Origin: Gemmatimonadales bacterium
Lineage (GTDB): Bacteria > Gemmatimonadota > Gemmatimonadetes > Gemmatimonadales > JACORV01
Direction: 5' to 3'
Length of the DNA: 34,285 nt
NCBI GenBank assembly: GCA_030697825.1
Contig: JAUYOW010000035.1
Span: 1-34,285, forward strand
Shown piece after piece: positions 9,162 through 19,210 of the stretch. The translations under genes and the position numbers were made by a program. A model generated the notes under the pieces. It was not told the DNA's origin. It made no database searches and saw only the letters and a list, made by a program, of their open reading frames with translations. The first letter of the stretch is position 1. Each line of letters begins with the position of its first letter.

Positions 9162-9361
9162 CCCGTCAACACGTACCAGCAACGACCGGGCCAGCGCGCC
9201 CCGGGCACCAAGTGCTTGCCAGGCCGTTGGTTGCGCGAGCTAGCAGCGACGAGTATGCTGGTACACTTCGCGCTCCCCGGTTCAGAACGGCCCGGGCTAC
9301 CGAGAATCACGTTCCAACTCGTACCGGTGATCGAGGACTGCCGCGAGTACGGGAGCCTTGC

Positions 9362-10705
<1,344 letters not shown>

Positions 10706-10873
10706 GCCAAAAGCCCGGGTCAGACCGGCCCAAGTGGTTCAGTAAGGCCCACCAGTCGCCGGGGGGAGTTGCGCGCGTCGTTTTGCCTCCCAAGGACTTG
10801 CGGGCCGGAGAACTCGGGCACGGTGTTTGCGGTCGAGTATCTACGAGTCCGAATCTCGTTCAAGGGGGGCAGT

Positions 10874-11491
10874 ATGCGTAAACGGCTGGCAGTCACCATC
10901 GCCGCCGTGGCGCTGATCGCCGGGTGCACGGAGAGCACGGGACCTCCACGTGCGGCGCCGCCAAATTGGGCGGTTGCCGCTTCCTCCGGGGTGGAGCGCC
11001 ACATCCTCAGGCAGGCCGCGACCGCACCGCCGCTCGAGACGTACGAGACGCGCGTCTGGGTCGTTCAGGGCCGGCGGACGAGAGTCCAGGTCGACTACGT
11101 CGGTGGCCGGAACTTCCTGCGTCTGGAGTTCCCCGCGGACGCGCTGTTCCAGCGGCCTGACGGGACGCGGTTCAAGGAAGGGGAGGGGATCGAGATTACG
11201 CTGACGATCGATCCCACGCGGTTGCTCCTGTACCTGGAGCCCAGCGGGTTGGTCTTCAGTGACGAGTCCCCGGCGCGGCTCAACATCTGGTACGGAAACG
11301 CCGACGCTGACCTGAACCGTGACGGACTGGTCGACGGAACCGACTCCACGATCGAGCAGAGCTACCTGGGCATGTGGTACCAGGCGAGTCCTGGGGAGCC
11401 GTGGGAGACGTGGCCTGAGGACCACATCAAGTACCAGAAGCGGTTCCGGACGGATCTGTATCATTTCTCTGGCTACGCGGTGTCCTGGTAA
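10874..11491 (+). CDS. Predicted lipoprotein with a dockerin-like repeat
   Basis: The start ATG 10874 follows a strong GGGGGG ribosome site; the product has 205 residues. The signal peptide is MRKRLAVTIAAVALIAGC with lipobox IAGC and lipidated Cys18, so the protein should be anchored to a membrane facing the periplasm or outside. The middle of the protein is beta-rich (TRVQVDYVGGRNFLRLEFPA, IEITLTIDPTRLLLYLEPSG). Near the end, DADLNRDGLVDGTDSTIEQS matches one half of a type I dockerin: an EF-hand-like calcium loop followed by a short helix. Only one such repeat is visible, whereas true dockerins have two. Function unknown. Confidence 0.75.
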   Translation: MRKRLAVTIAAVALIAGCTESTGPPRAAPPNWAVAASSGVERHILRQAATAPPLETYETRVWVVQGRRTRVQVDYVGGRNFLRLEFPADALFQRPDGTRFKEGEGIEITLTIDPTRLLLYLEPSGLVFSDESPARLNIWYGNADADLNRDGLVDGTDSTIEQSYLGMWYQASPGEPWETWPEDHIKYQKRFRTDLYHFSGYAVSW

Positions 11492-11505
11492 CGGCAGGCT
11501 CATCT

Positions 11506-12507
11506 GTGAGGATGGACGTGCGTGAGTCACTTATGATCCTTCGCAAAGCCACGGAGTTCTCGGATACCGGCCAGCACGCGGCCGTCGTGGACTATCTCGC
11601 CGGGCTGCCCCCCAACGAGATCACCAGCTCGCCCACGCTGGCGCTGCTCTTCGGTATCGCGCTGGCACGGCTGGGCCGGCACGCGGAAGGTGCGCGCTGG
11701 GTCGATATCGCCCTCAAGCAGGCTCGGGAGCGCGGCGACCGGGCGATCGAGGCGCGCGCGCTCAACGTGCAGGGCGCGATCGCCCTCGAGGCCGGGCGCA
11801 TTGACGAGGCCGCCACGTACTTCTCGCGGGTGCTCGAGGAGGCTACGCGGGACGCCGATCACGCCGCCGTCGGGCGCTGCTCGAACAACCTCGGCATCAT
11901 CGCGAACCTCCGCGGGGACTACGGCCGCGCGATCGGCTCCTACACGATGGCGGTGGCGTCCTTCGAGCAGGTCGCCCTGCACCGGGGGGTCAGCGAGGCG
12001 CGCCACAACCTCGGGATCGCGTACCGCGACCAGGGCGATCTTGCCACGGCGCTCGCGACGGCCGAAGGCGCCGTGGAGGAGGCTGAGGTGGCAGGCGACC
12101 GCGCCCTTGCCGCGCAGACCCGCGCGGGCCGGGCGGAGGTCCGCATCCTGTCCGGCGAAGCGGAGCTCGGCCACCGCGAGGTGGAGCGCGCGCTCGCCAT
12201 GCACCGTGAGCTCGGCGACACCGTGGGCGAGGCCGAGGACCTCAGGGTGTTTGCGCTGGCGCTCGCGGCGTTGGGCGATACGGAGCAGGCCGAGAGCACC
12301 CTGCGCGCGGTGACCGAGCGGGCCGAAGCTAGCGAGCGCCCGCTGCTCGCGGCCCAGGCGCGGCGCGACCTGGCTCACCTGCTCAAGCGCTTGGGGCGCG
12401 TCGCCGAGGCCAAGGACTTCGCTCTGACCGGGCGCGCGCAGTTCAGCCAGCTCGGTGCCGCGGCCGAGGTGCGCAAGTTGGACGAGCTGATCAGGCAGCT
12501 CGGCTAG
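11506..12507 (+). CDS. Tetratricopeptide-repeat protein
   Basis: A soluble protein of about 333 residues made almost entirely of paired amphipathic helices with the TPR pattern, for example LGRHAEGARWVDIALKQARE, CSNNLGIIANLRGDYGRAIG and HNLGIAYRDQGDLATALATA. About eight repeats cover residues 10-330. No signal peptide, enzyme motif or DNA-binding domain is visible, so it is probably a protein-interaction scaffold. The start is uncertain among GTG 11506, ATG 11512 and ATG 11533; I give the longest. It lies 14 nt after the lipoprotein gene and is probably co-transcribed with it. Confidence 0.8.
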   Translation: MRMDVRESLMILRKATEFSDTGQHAAVVDYLAGLPPNEITSSPTLALLFGIALARLGRHAEGARWVDIALKQARERGDRAIEARALNVQGAIALEAGRIDEAATYFSRVLEEATRDADHAAVGRCSNNLGIIANLRGDYGRAIGSYTMAVASFEQVALHRGVSEARHNLGIAYRDQGDLATALATAEGAVEEAEVAGDRALAAQTRAGRAEVRILSGEAELGHREVERALAMHRELGDTVGEAEDLRVFALALAALGDTEQAESTLRAVTERAEASERPLLAAQARRDLAHLLKRLGRVAEAKDFALTGRAQFSQLGAAAEVRKLDELIRQLG

Positions 12508-12669
12508 GTTGTCCCGGCGCCCAGTTTGGCGCCCTTCGGAGGCAACGCGTCCCGCGTTCCAGCCCCTAACCGCCCACCCGTGTCTGCTGCGCCCTTTGGT
12601 CTTCCGGAAACGGGCCTGCTCGTGTATTCGTCCGTTGGACGCTGCGGCTTCACGACGACCGGAGCGACG

Positions 12670-14340
12670 ATGTCCATGACCCGAATGATGCTTCGGCTCA
12701 CGGCCCTAGGCCTTCCCGCGCTGGTCGGGGCGTGGGCGTGCGCGCGGGAGGCCGGGTGTCCTGACGGCTGGTGCGGCACGGCCGTGGTCGTGACGAGCGC
12801 CGAGCCGGACGTGCTGCTCCCGCCCGTGGCGAGCACCGACGTCGCGGTCGCGCTCAGCGACCTCGTCTTCGTCAAGCTGGCGGACGTGGGCGCAGACCTG
12901 GGCACGGTGGGCGACTCGGGGTTCGTCCCGGTGTTGGCTCGCTCGTGGCGCCGGGATGACTCGCTCACCGTCACGTTCTCGCTCCGGCCCGAGGCGCTCT
13001 GGCACGACGGGACGCCCGTGACCTCCGCCGACGTCGCCTTCACCTTCGACGTCTACCGTGACTCGCTGGTCGCCTCGCCCGCGCGTCCGCGGCTCGGGCG
13101 CATCGCCTCCGTCACCGCGAGCGACGCCCACACCGTGGTGGTCCGTTTCAGTGAGCGATACCCGGAGCAGCTCTTCGACGCCGTCTACCACATGCGCGTC
13201 CTGCCGAAGCACCTCCTAGACTCGGTGCCCCGTGGACGCCTGGCCTCGCATCCGTTCGGGCGAAACCCGGTGGGCGCTGGTCCGTTCCGCTTCGTGCGCT
13301 GGCGTCCGGGCGAGTCGGTGGAACTGGAGGGCGACGCCGCCTTCTTCGTCGCGCGCCCCGGCTTGCGCCGGATCGTCTGGCGGTTCATCCCCGTCCCCGC
13401 GATGACGCTCACGCAGCTCATCGCCGGGGAGGCGGACGTCCATGGCTCGGTGACCGGCCCGGACGACGTGCGTCGCGTGAGCGAGGCCGGCCACCTCAGC
13501 ACCGTGCGCTATCCGACGCCGGTGTACGGTTTCGTCGGGTTCAACCTGAGCGACCCGCGCGCCGAGGCGCGGCCGCACGCGCTGTTCGCGGACCGCGAGC
13601 TGCGGCGGGCCCTTTCGATGGGGATCGATCGGGAGGCCCTCGTGCGTGCCACGCTCGGCGACCTCGGCGAGGTGCCGGTAGGCCCGGTGAGCCGGAGCCT
13701 GTGGATCTGGACCGACAGCGTCGAGCAGATCCGGTACGACTCGGCCGCGGCGCGCGCGCGGCTCGCCGAGCTCGGGTGGCGTGACACGAATGGCGACGGC
13801 GTGCTCGACCGCGGGGGCCGGCGGCTCGCATTCCGTCTCATCGTGCCGTCGTCGAGCGGGCTGCGGCGCCGCGCCGCGGTCGTGCTGCAGGACCAGTTCC
13901 GGCGGCTCGGTGTCGCGATGGAGATCGAGGAGCTGGAGTTCAACGCCTTCATGAGCCGGGCGCGGGCGGGGCGCTTCGATGCCTACTTCGGCGCCTGGGC
14001 GCAGGACCCGAGCCCGGCGTCGATCCGGGACACGTGGACGAGCGCGGGTATCGGCGCGTTCAACTACGGCGGCTACGCGAACCCTGAAGTGGACCGGCTC
14101 GTGGACGAGGCGCTCGCGGCGCCAGACCGGGCCGCGGCGCGCGTGCGCTGGCGGGAGGCCGTCTCACGCCTCAACGCGGACGCGCCCGCGATCTGGCTGT
14201 ACGCGCCGGTCGCAGTGGCCGCCGTGCACCGGCGGTTCGAGGATGTCACGGTACGGCCCGACCAGTGGGCCGCGACGCTCTGGACCTGGCGCGTGCGGGC
14301 GTCGGAGCGGCTCGCGCGGGACTTGGTGGCGCAGCAGTAG
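12670..14340 (+). CDS. Family-5 extracellular solute-binding protein (peptide-type ABC)
   Basis: The 556-residue product starts at ATG 12670, with GGAG 5 nt upstream; the frame extends further upstream but without a plausible signal. The N-terminus is a signal peptide ending in a possible lipobox (VGAWAC). SBP_bac_5 landmarks are FSLRPEALWHDGTPVTSADV near residue 110, NPVGAGPFRFVRW, ADRELRRALSMGIDREALV, and RLAELGWRDTNGDGVLDRGG ahead of the C-terminal lobe. It would deliver peptides or similar ligands to an Opp/Dpp permease. The nearest such permease operon (3.7-7.5 kb) has lost its own binding protein, so this copy may serve it; that link is an inference. Confidence 0.9.
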   Translation: MSMTRMMLRLTALGLPALVGAWACAREAGCPDGWCGTAVVVTSAEPDVLLPPVASTDVAVALSDLVFVKLADVGADLGTVGDSGFVPVLARSWRRDDSLTVTFSLRPEALWHDGTPVTSADVAFTFDVYRDSLVASPARPRLGRIASVTASDAHTVVVRFSERYPEQLFDAVYHMRVLPKHLLDSVPRGRLASHPFGRNPVGAGPFRFVRWRPGESVELEGDAAFFVARPGLRRIVWRFIPVPAMTLTQLIAGEADVHGSVTGPDDVRRVSEAGHLSTVRYPTPVYGFVGFNLSDPRAEARPHALFADRELRRALSMGIDREALVRATLGDLGEVPVGPVSRSLWIWTDSVEQIRYDSAAARARLAELGWRDTNGDGVLDRGGRRLAFRLIVPSSSGLRRRAAVVLQDQFRRLGVAMEIEELEFNAFMSRARAGRFDAYFGAWAQDPSPASIRDTWTSAGIGAFNYGGYANPEVDRLVDEALAAPDRAAARVRWREAVSRLNADAPAIWLYAPVAVAAVHRRFEDVTVRPDQWAATLWTWRVRASERLARDLVAQQ

Positions 14341-14388
14341 CCGCTACTTGACGAGCTTCCGCCCGCGTGCGGCGGTGCCCGGACCGGC

Positions 14389-14502
14389 CTACAGCTTCAC
14401 CTGTGCGATCGTCTCCTGCACCGCCTTGGCGGACTTGCCCAGCGCGACCCGCTCGGCGCTCGTCAACTCCACCTCGAGAATCTGCTCCAGCCCGCGCGCG
14501 CC
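14389..14502 (-). pseudogene. 3' scrap of a malate dehydrogenase gene
   Basis: On the minus strand, 37 codons ending in TAG encode GARGLEQILEVELTSAER followed by VALGKSAKAVQETIAQVKL. This matches the C-terminal helix of NAD malate dehydrogenases: the GxxGVExIxExxL motif, then a KSAxAV helix. Homology stops abruptly at about 14502, and no Rossmann or catalytic part is present anywhere upstream on this strand, where the opposite-strand DmdA-like gene begins at 14596. It is therefore a truncated remnant left by a rearrangement. The rest of 14341-14595 holds only the spacer and the ribosome site of the next gene. Confidence 0.75.
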
Positions 14503-14595
14503 TCGGCCACGCTGCTTGCGGCGGAAGCTCGCTGGGCGCAGCTTACGGCCCGTTTGTCTCCGCGCCCAACTCCGACGACCCGACAGGACACGCGC

Positions 14596-15744
14596 ATGCG
14601 CACCCCCTTCGACATGAGCCTCATCCAGCGCGGCGCCCGGCTGCGCCGCACGCCGTTCTTCGAGGCCACCCAGCGCCACGGCGCCAAGGCCTACACGGTA
14701 TACAACCACATGCTGTTCCCCATCTGCTTCGACGACCTCGAGGCGGAGTACTGGCACCTCATCAACCACGTCACGCTGTGGGACGTGAGCGTCGAGCGGC
14801 AGGTGGAAATCACCGGCCCCGACGCCTTCGCGTTCACCGATATGCTCACCCCTCGGGACCTCTCCCGGTGCGCCGTCGGCCAGGGGAAATACGTGGTCAT
14901 CACCGCCGAGGACGGCGGCATCATCAACGACCCGGTGCTCCTGCGGCTGGGCGAGAACCACTTCTGGCTCGCGCTGGCCGACAGCGACGTGCTGCTGTGG
15001 GCGCGCGGTGTCGCGCTCAAGTCCGGGTTGAAGGTGCAGATCACCGAGCCCGACGTCTCCCCGCTCCAGATCCAGGGCCCCAAGGCCAAGGCGGTGGTGC
15101 AGACCCTGTTCGGCGACGGGGTGCTGAAGCTGGGCTACTACTGGTTCATGGAGACCGCGCTGGACGGCATTCCCGTGGTGGTGACCCGCACCGGGTGGAC
15201 GGGGGAAGTGGGCTACGAGATCTACCTGCGCGACGGCAGCCGCGGCGACGATCTCTGGGAGCGGGTCATGGCGGCGGGGAAGCCGCACGACATCCGGCCC
15301 ACCGGCCCTTCCGACATCCGCCGCATCGAGGCCGGAATCCTCAACTGGGGCGCGGACATGACGCTGGAGAACAACGTCTACGAGCTCGGCCTCGAGCGGT
15401 TGGTGGACGAGAACAAGTCGGGCGACTACATCGGCCGGGACGCCTTGCGCCGCATCAAGGCCGATGGCGTGGCGCGCCAGCTCGTCGGCGTGGAGATCGG
15501 CGGCGATCCGATCGAGTTCAACACCACCAAGTGGCCGGTGCGGGCGGGCGGCGCGGTGGTCGGGCACATCACGTCGGCGGTCCACTCACCTCGGCTCAAA
15601 CGGAACATCGCCTACGCCTGGGTTCCGGTGGCGCACGCGGCGCTGGGCACGCGCCTGGCGGTAGCGGCGCCCGGTGGCGAGCGCCCGGCCACGGTGGTGG
15701 CGAAGCCGTTCGTGGATCCGGAGAAGGCCATCCCCAAGAGCTGA
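14596..15744 (+). CDS. DmdA-like GcvT-fold (aminomethyltransferase family) protein
   Basis: The 382-residue product starts at ATG 14596, with AGGA 7 nt upstream. The N-terminal half strongly recalls the DMSP demethylase DmdA branch of the GcvT fold: RRTPFFEATQRHGAKAYTVY, WDVSVERQVEITGPDA, ADSDVLLWARG and EPDVSPLQIQGP, then the general GcvT signature TGWTGEVGYEIYL and a C-terminal barrel. DmdA moves a methyl group from dimethylsulfoniopropionate to tetrahydrofolate, but DmdA-like paralogues with other or unknown substrates are common and the key DMSP-contact residues cannot be verified here. It is only distantly similar to the other GcvT-fold protein in the window (2238-3425). Confidence 0.85.
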   Translation: MRTPFDMSLIQRGARLRRTPFFEATQRHGAKAYTVYNHMLFPICFDDLEAEYWHLINHVTLWDVSVERQVEITGPDAFAFTDMLTPRDLSRCAVGQGKYVVITAEDGGIINDPVLLRLGENHFWLALADSDVLLWARGVALKSGLKVQITEPDVSPLQIQGPKAKAVVQTLFGDGVLKLGYYWFMETALDGIPVVVTRTGWTGEVGYEIYLRDGSRGDDLWERVMAAGKPHDIRPTGPSDIRRIEAGILNWGADMTLENNVYELGLERLVDENKSGDYIGRDALRRIKADGVARQLVGVEIGGDPIEFNTTKWPVRAGGAVVGHITSAVHSPRLKRNIAYAWVPVAHAALGTRLAVAAPGGERPATVVAKPFVDPEKAIPKS

Positions 15745-15790
15745 GACCTCGCTATTTTGAGTCTGGGATTCCCCATCAGGGTGGGTAGCG

Positions 15791-17635
15791 GTGGCTGACG
15801 AGAAACGGCGTCCGCGCTTCAAGAACGCGTGGGCCGAAGCGCGCGTGATCATCTGGCGTCACCGTCGCCGGCTCGGCGTCGGGCTCGCGCTCCTGCTGGT
15901 GAACCGGGCTGCCGGCCTGGTGCTGCCGGCGTCCACCAAGTTCGTGATCGACGAGATCATCGGTCATCGGAGGGCGGACCTGCTGCCGCTCCTGGCGCTG
16001 GCGGCCGGTGGCGCCACCCTCATCCAGGCGGCGACGTCGTTCGCGCTGTCACAGGTGCTCGGCGTGGCGGCGCAGAAGGCGATCACCGACATGCGCCGCA
16101 CGGTTCAGGAGCACGTGGCGCGGCTGCCGGTCTGGTACTTCGACTCCACCAAGACGGGCGTCCTCATCTCGCGCATCATGACCGACGCGGAGGGGATCCG
16201 GAACCTCGTCGGCACCGGACTGGTGCAGCTCACCGGCGGGCTGGTGACAGCGGCGGTCGCGGTCGGCGTCCTGTTCTGGCTCAACTGGCACCTCACGACG
16301 ATCACGCTCGTGATGCTGCTGGCCTTCGGCGGCGGGATGGCGTACGCGTTCAGCAGGCTGCGGCCGCTCTTCCGGGAGCGCGGCAAGATCAACGCCGAGG
16401 TGACGGGCCGGCTGGCCGAGACGCTGGGCGGGATCCGGGTCGTGAAGGCCTACACCGCGGAGCGGCGCGAGCGCCTGGTCTTCGCGAAGGGCGTGAACCG
16501 TCTCTTCCGCAACGTGGCGCAGTCCATCACGGCGATTTCCGGTCTGGGCGCCTTCTCGGCGGTGATCGTCGGGGCTATCGGCGTGCTGATGATCGTGATC
16601 GGCGGGCGCGCCGTGCTCGCGGGGACGATGACGGTGGGCGATCTCTTCATGTACATCGTGTTCACCGGGCTGATGGTGGCGCCGATGATCCAGATCGCGT
16701 CCATCGGCACCCAGATCACCGAGGCGTTGGCCGGGCTGGACCGGATCCGCGAGATCCGGCTCATGGCCACCGAGGACCAGGAGGACGCGTCCCGCGCGCC
16801 GCTCGGCGACCTGCGCGGTGACGTGGCGTTTGAGGACGTGAGCTTCGAGTACAACCCCGGCACGCCGGTCCTGAAGCACGTGTCGTTCCTGGCGAGGGCG
16901 GGTTCCACCACGGCGTTGGTGGGCTCGAGCGGCTCGGGCAAGAGCACCTTCATCAGTCTGGTGATGACGTTCAACCATCCGAAATCGGGCCGCATCCTCG
17001 TGGATGCGCGCGACCTCGAGACGCTGCGCGTGCACGACTATCGGGGCCACCTTGGCGTGGTGCTCCAGGACAACTTCCTCTTCGATGGCACGATCGCCGA
17101 GAACATCAGCTTCGCTCGGCCCCACGCGACGATGGACGAGGTGCGGGCGGTGGCTCGCATCGCGCACTGCGACGAGTTCGTCGAGCAGTTCGAGAAGCAG
17201 TACGAGACCGTGGTGGGCGAGCGCGGGGTCAAGCTCTCCGGCGGTCAGCGGCAGCGCATCGCCATAGCGCGCGCGATCCTGGCGAACCCCCGGATCCTGA
17301 TCCTCGATGAAGCGACGAGCAGCCTCGACAGTGAGAGCGAGGCGCAGATCCAGGACGGGCTCCGGTCGCTGCGGCGCGGGCGTACCACGTTCGTGATCGC
17401 GCACCGGCTCAGCACCATCGTCAGCGCCGACCAGATCCTGGTGCTGGAGCACGGGGAGATCGTGGAGCGCGGGACCCACCACGAGCTGCTGGCGCTGGGG
17501 GGCCGGTACCGGCAGCTCTACGACCGGCAGTACCAGATCGAGCTGGACCGGTTCATCAATCCCGGGGAAGACTTCACGCCGGAGCAGGAGGCGCCGGCGG
17601 AGCCGGCCTCGGCCGCGCGCGGGGACGCGCTCTAG
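15791..17635 (+). CDS. MsbA/BmrA-type ABC exporter half-transporter
   Basis: A fused permease-ATPase of 614 residues that would work as a homodimer in the inner membrane. Residues 30-320 hold six transmembrane helices with typical exporter coupling helices (RRTVQEHVARLPVWYFDSTK and a GRLAETLGGIRVVKAY region). The nucleotide-binding domain has Walker A GSSGSGKS (about 378-385), Q-loop VLQDNFLF, signature LSGGQRQR (about 482), Walker B ILILDEATSSLD and H-switch IAHRLSTI. It could export lipid, peptide or drug-like substrates; the sequence does not decide. The start is GTG 15791, with a purine-rich AGGGTGGG upstream. Confidence 0.92.
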   Translation: MADEKRRPRFKNAWAEARVIIWRHRRRLGVGLALLLVNRAAGLVLPASTKFVIDEIIGHRRADLLPLLALAAGGATLIQAATSFALSQVLGVAAQKAITDMRRTVQEHVARLPVWYFDSTKTGVLISRIMTDAEGIRNLVGTGLVQLTGGLVTAAVAVGVLFWLNWHLTTITLVMLLAFGGGMAYAFSRLRPLFRERGKINAEVTGRLAETLGGIRVVKAYTAERRERLVFAKGVNRLFRNVAQSITAISGLGAFSAVIVGAIGVLMIVIGGRAVLAGTMTVGDLFMYIVFTGLMVAPMIQIASIGTQITEALAGLDRIREIRLMATEDQEDASRAPLGDLRGDVAFEDVSFEYNPGTPVLKHVSFLARAGSTTALVGSSGSGKSTFISLVMTFNHPKSGRILVDARDLETLRVHDYRGHLGVVLQDNFLFDGTIAENISFARPHATMDEVRAVARIAHCDEFVEQFEKQYETVVGERGVKLSGGQRQRIAIARAILANPRILILDEATSSLDSESEAQIQDGLRSLRRGRTTFVIAHRLSTIVSADQILVLEHGEIVERGTHHELLALGGRYRQLYDRQYQIELDRFINPGEDFTPEQEAPAEPASAARGDAL

Positions 17636-17677
17636 AGGCCGCGGCGCTACATCATCCACCTTCGCCAAAGCAAAGCG

Positions 17678-17713
17678 GGGCGGCCGCCGCCATCCTTCAA
17701 CCCTAGGCCGCCC
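17678..17713. terminator. Possible bidirectional hairpin between convergent genes
   Basis: GGGCGGCC (17678-17685) and GGCCGCCC (17706-17713) form a perfect 8-bp stem between two genes that converge here. The right arm overlaps the stop codon of the minus-strand gene. There is no U-run, so it would be at best an imperfect intrinsic terminator. Confidence 0.3.
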
Positions 17714-18683
17714 GCGCCGCCTCCGCGAACCTCCTAATGATCGTGCCCGCCGGCTCGACCGCCGCGATCCCCGCCACGCTCTTCCCCGCCTGCCAGTAGT
17801 CCGCCGAGGCCGTGCTGGCCAGCGAGTCCTTCTTGAGCTGCCGGAGCGAGCGCAGCGCGTAGAAGGTGCGCATCCAGTGCTTGGTCTTCCGCCCCCGGAA
17901 CAAGAGCCGCGAGAGCGGTCCGATCTTGGTGCCGATCCGCTCCACGTACGGCGTCCGGATCACCGCCAGCGGCACGCCGGTGATGCGCTCGGTGAGGACG
18001 ATGTCCTTCTCCGTGGCGCGCACGATCGCCTGCTTGTAGTCGGGGTGCGCGTTGCACTCCTCCGCCGCGATGAACCGCGTCCCCATCTGCACGCCGGCGT
18101 ACCCCATCTTCAGCGCGGCCACGAAATCCGGCGCGTCGCCGATCCCGCCCGCGCAGATCAGCGGCAATCCCAGGTCGGCGGTCTCGTCCACCAGCGCCCG
18201 CGGGCTCTTCGCCCCCGCGTGGCCGCCGGCGCGGTCGTTCACGCAGATGAGCCCTTGCACTCCGCCGTCCAGGGCCTTGAGCGCCCACTTCCGCTCGGTC
18301 ACGTCGTGGTAAACCACTCCTCCTACCGGCCGCACCCGGTCCACCACCCAGCGCGGATTGCCTAACGACGTGACGAAGAACCGCACCCCCTCCTCCAGCG
18401 AGATGTCGATCCAGCGCTCCATCCGCTCGCGGTAGATGCGGGACGACTGCTCGATCAGTGCGTTCATCCCGATGGGCTTGTCGGTGAGCCGGCGGATGAG
18501 GCGCAGCCCCTCGCGGTAGTCGTGACGGTGAACGTAGGTCATCGAGATCGGCTGGACGATGCCGATGCCGCCGGCGGCCGAGGCCGCGGCGACCAGCTCC
18601 GGGTTGCTGCACGGGTACATCGCACCGCAGATGAGGGGCACTTCGATGCCCACCTTCCGCGCGAACGGCGTCGTTAGGTCCAT
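17703..18683 (-). CDS. Nitronate monooxygenase / 2-nitropropane-dioxygenase-like FMN protein
   Basis: The product has 326 residues. It starts PFARKVGIEVPLICGAMYPC and continues with AAASAAGGIGIVQ, the N-terminal strand and FMN loop of the NMO/FabK TIM-barrel family. It also has CVNDRAGGHAGAKSP, which holds the His position of NMO, then ICAGGIGDAPDFVAALKMGY and GVQMGTRFIA for FMN phosphate binding. Members oxidise alkyl nitronates or, in the FabK branch, reduce enoyl-ACP; this one cannot be assigned more narrowly. The ATG overlaps the upstream DUF4442 stop by one base (TGATG), so the two are coupled. A lipid-related role is possible because DUF4442 is a hotdog-fold domain. Confidence 0.88.
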   Translation of the reverse strand: MDLTTPFARKVGIEVPLICGAMYPCSNPELVAAASAAGGIGIVQPISMTYVHRHDYREGLRLIRRLTDKPIGMNALIEQSSRIYRERMERWIDISLEEGVRFFVTSLGNPRWVVDRVRPVGGVVYHDVTERKWALKALDGGVQGLICVNDRAGGHAGAKSPRALVDETADLGLPLICAGGIGDAPDFVAALKMGYAGVQMGTRFIAAEECNAHPDYKQAIVRATEKDIVLTERITGVPLAVIRTPYVERIGTKIGPLSRLLFRGRKTKHWMRTFYALRSLRQLKKDSLASTASADYWQAGKSVAGIAAVEPAGTIIRRFAEAARAA

Positions 18684-19165
18684 CAAGCGACCGGCCCGAG
18701 CTTCCAGCGCACCGTGGCCTTCGCCACCACGTCGCCGCCGCCGTCCGAGATGGACGCTTCGAACTCGTACTCCCCTTCGTGGCTGAAGTCCGGCAGCGCG
18801 CAGCGACACTCGGCGGTCAGCGCACCGCGGGCCTTCTTGAGGTACGCGATCCTCAGCCCGACCGGGATCCCTCGCGCGTGGCTGGGCATCCCCGTGAGCA
18901 TCGCGAGCCCGCTCGAGAGCTCGGCGAGGTTGGCGAGCGCGATCGCGTGCACCGAGTTGAGATGGTTCCGGATACCCCGCCGGTCGCGCATCACCAGCTT
19001 GGCGTAGCCTGGCTCCAACTCGAGCACCCGCGCGCGGATCGTGCCGCTGTAGGGTGCCATCCAGCCAAGCACGATGCTGAACAGCGCTTTTCCACCGGGC
19101 AACGGCGCCAGCCGCCGCCAGGCGGTACGTATCCGTTCACCAGGTGAGGCGATCGCTGTTGACAT
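18683..19165 (-). CDS. DUF4442 hotdog-fold protein (thioesterase-like)
   Basis: A 160-residue single-domain protein. HLNSVHAIALANLAELSSGL is the central hotdog helix with the N/H-containing start typical of DUF4442 and PaaI-like folds, and VGLRIAYLKKARGALTAEC is the following strand pair. Related proteins act as acyl-CoA thioesterases or are uncharacterised. It precedes and is translationally coupled to the nitronate-monooxygenase-like gene. The start ATG 19165 lies 45 nt from the divergent pabB start. Confidence 0.82.
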   Translation of the reverse strand: MSTAIASPGERIRTAWRRLAPLPGGKALFSIVLGWMAPYSGTIRARVLELEPGYAKLVMRDRRGIRNHLNSVHAIALANLAELSSGLAMLTGMPSHARGIPVGLRIAYLKKARGALTAECRCALPDFSHEGEYEFEASISDGGGDVVAKATVRWKLGPVA

Positions 19166-19198
19166 GGAACGAATGTAGCCCGCGACCCGCGTCCTTCC

Positions 19199-19210
19199 TA
19201 CATTGCCGCC
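19199..19210 (+). promoter_or_regulatory. -10-like element directly before pabB (leaderless start)
   Basis: TACATT (19199-19204) lies 6 nt before the GTG start of pabB and no Shine-Dalgarno is present. In many GC-rich bacteria TANNNT at this distance marks a leaderless transcript. The whole divergent spacer to the DUF4442 gene is only 45 nt, so the two promoters must overlap. Confidence 0.45.

Noticed and set aside
8582-9361. Upstream extension of the enhancer-binding-protein frame, giving a 707-residue protein
   Set aside because: It is antisense to a well-supported HD-GYP-like gene and has no domain character; ATG 9362 has a good ribosome site.
9095-9361. Sigma-54 promoter in the divergent spacer
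   Set aside because: GG and GC pairs occur, but with 8-9 nt spacing or poor flanks rather than the required TGGCAC-N5-TTGC pattern.
14503-15585. Long minus-strand open frame continuing from the malate dehydrogenase tail
   Set aside because: It is antisense to the DmdA-like gene and has His/Arg/Gly-rich shadow composition; only the last 37 codons show real homology.
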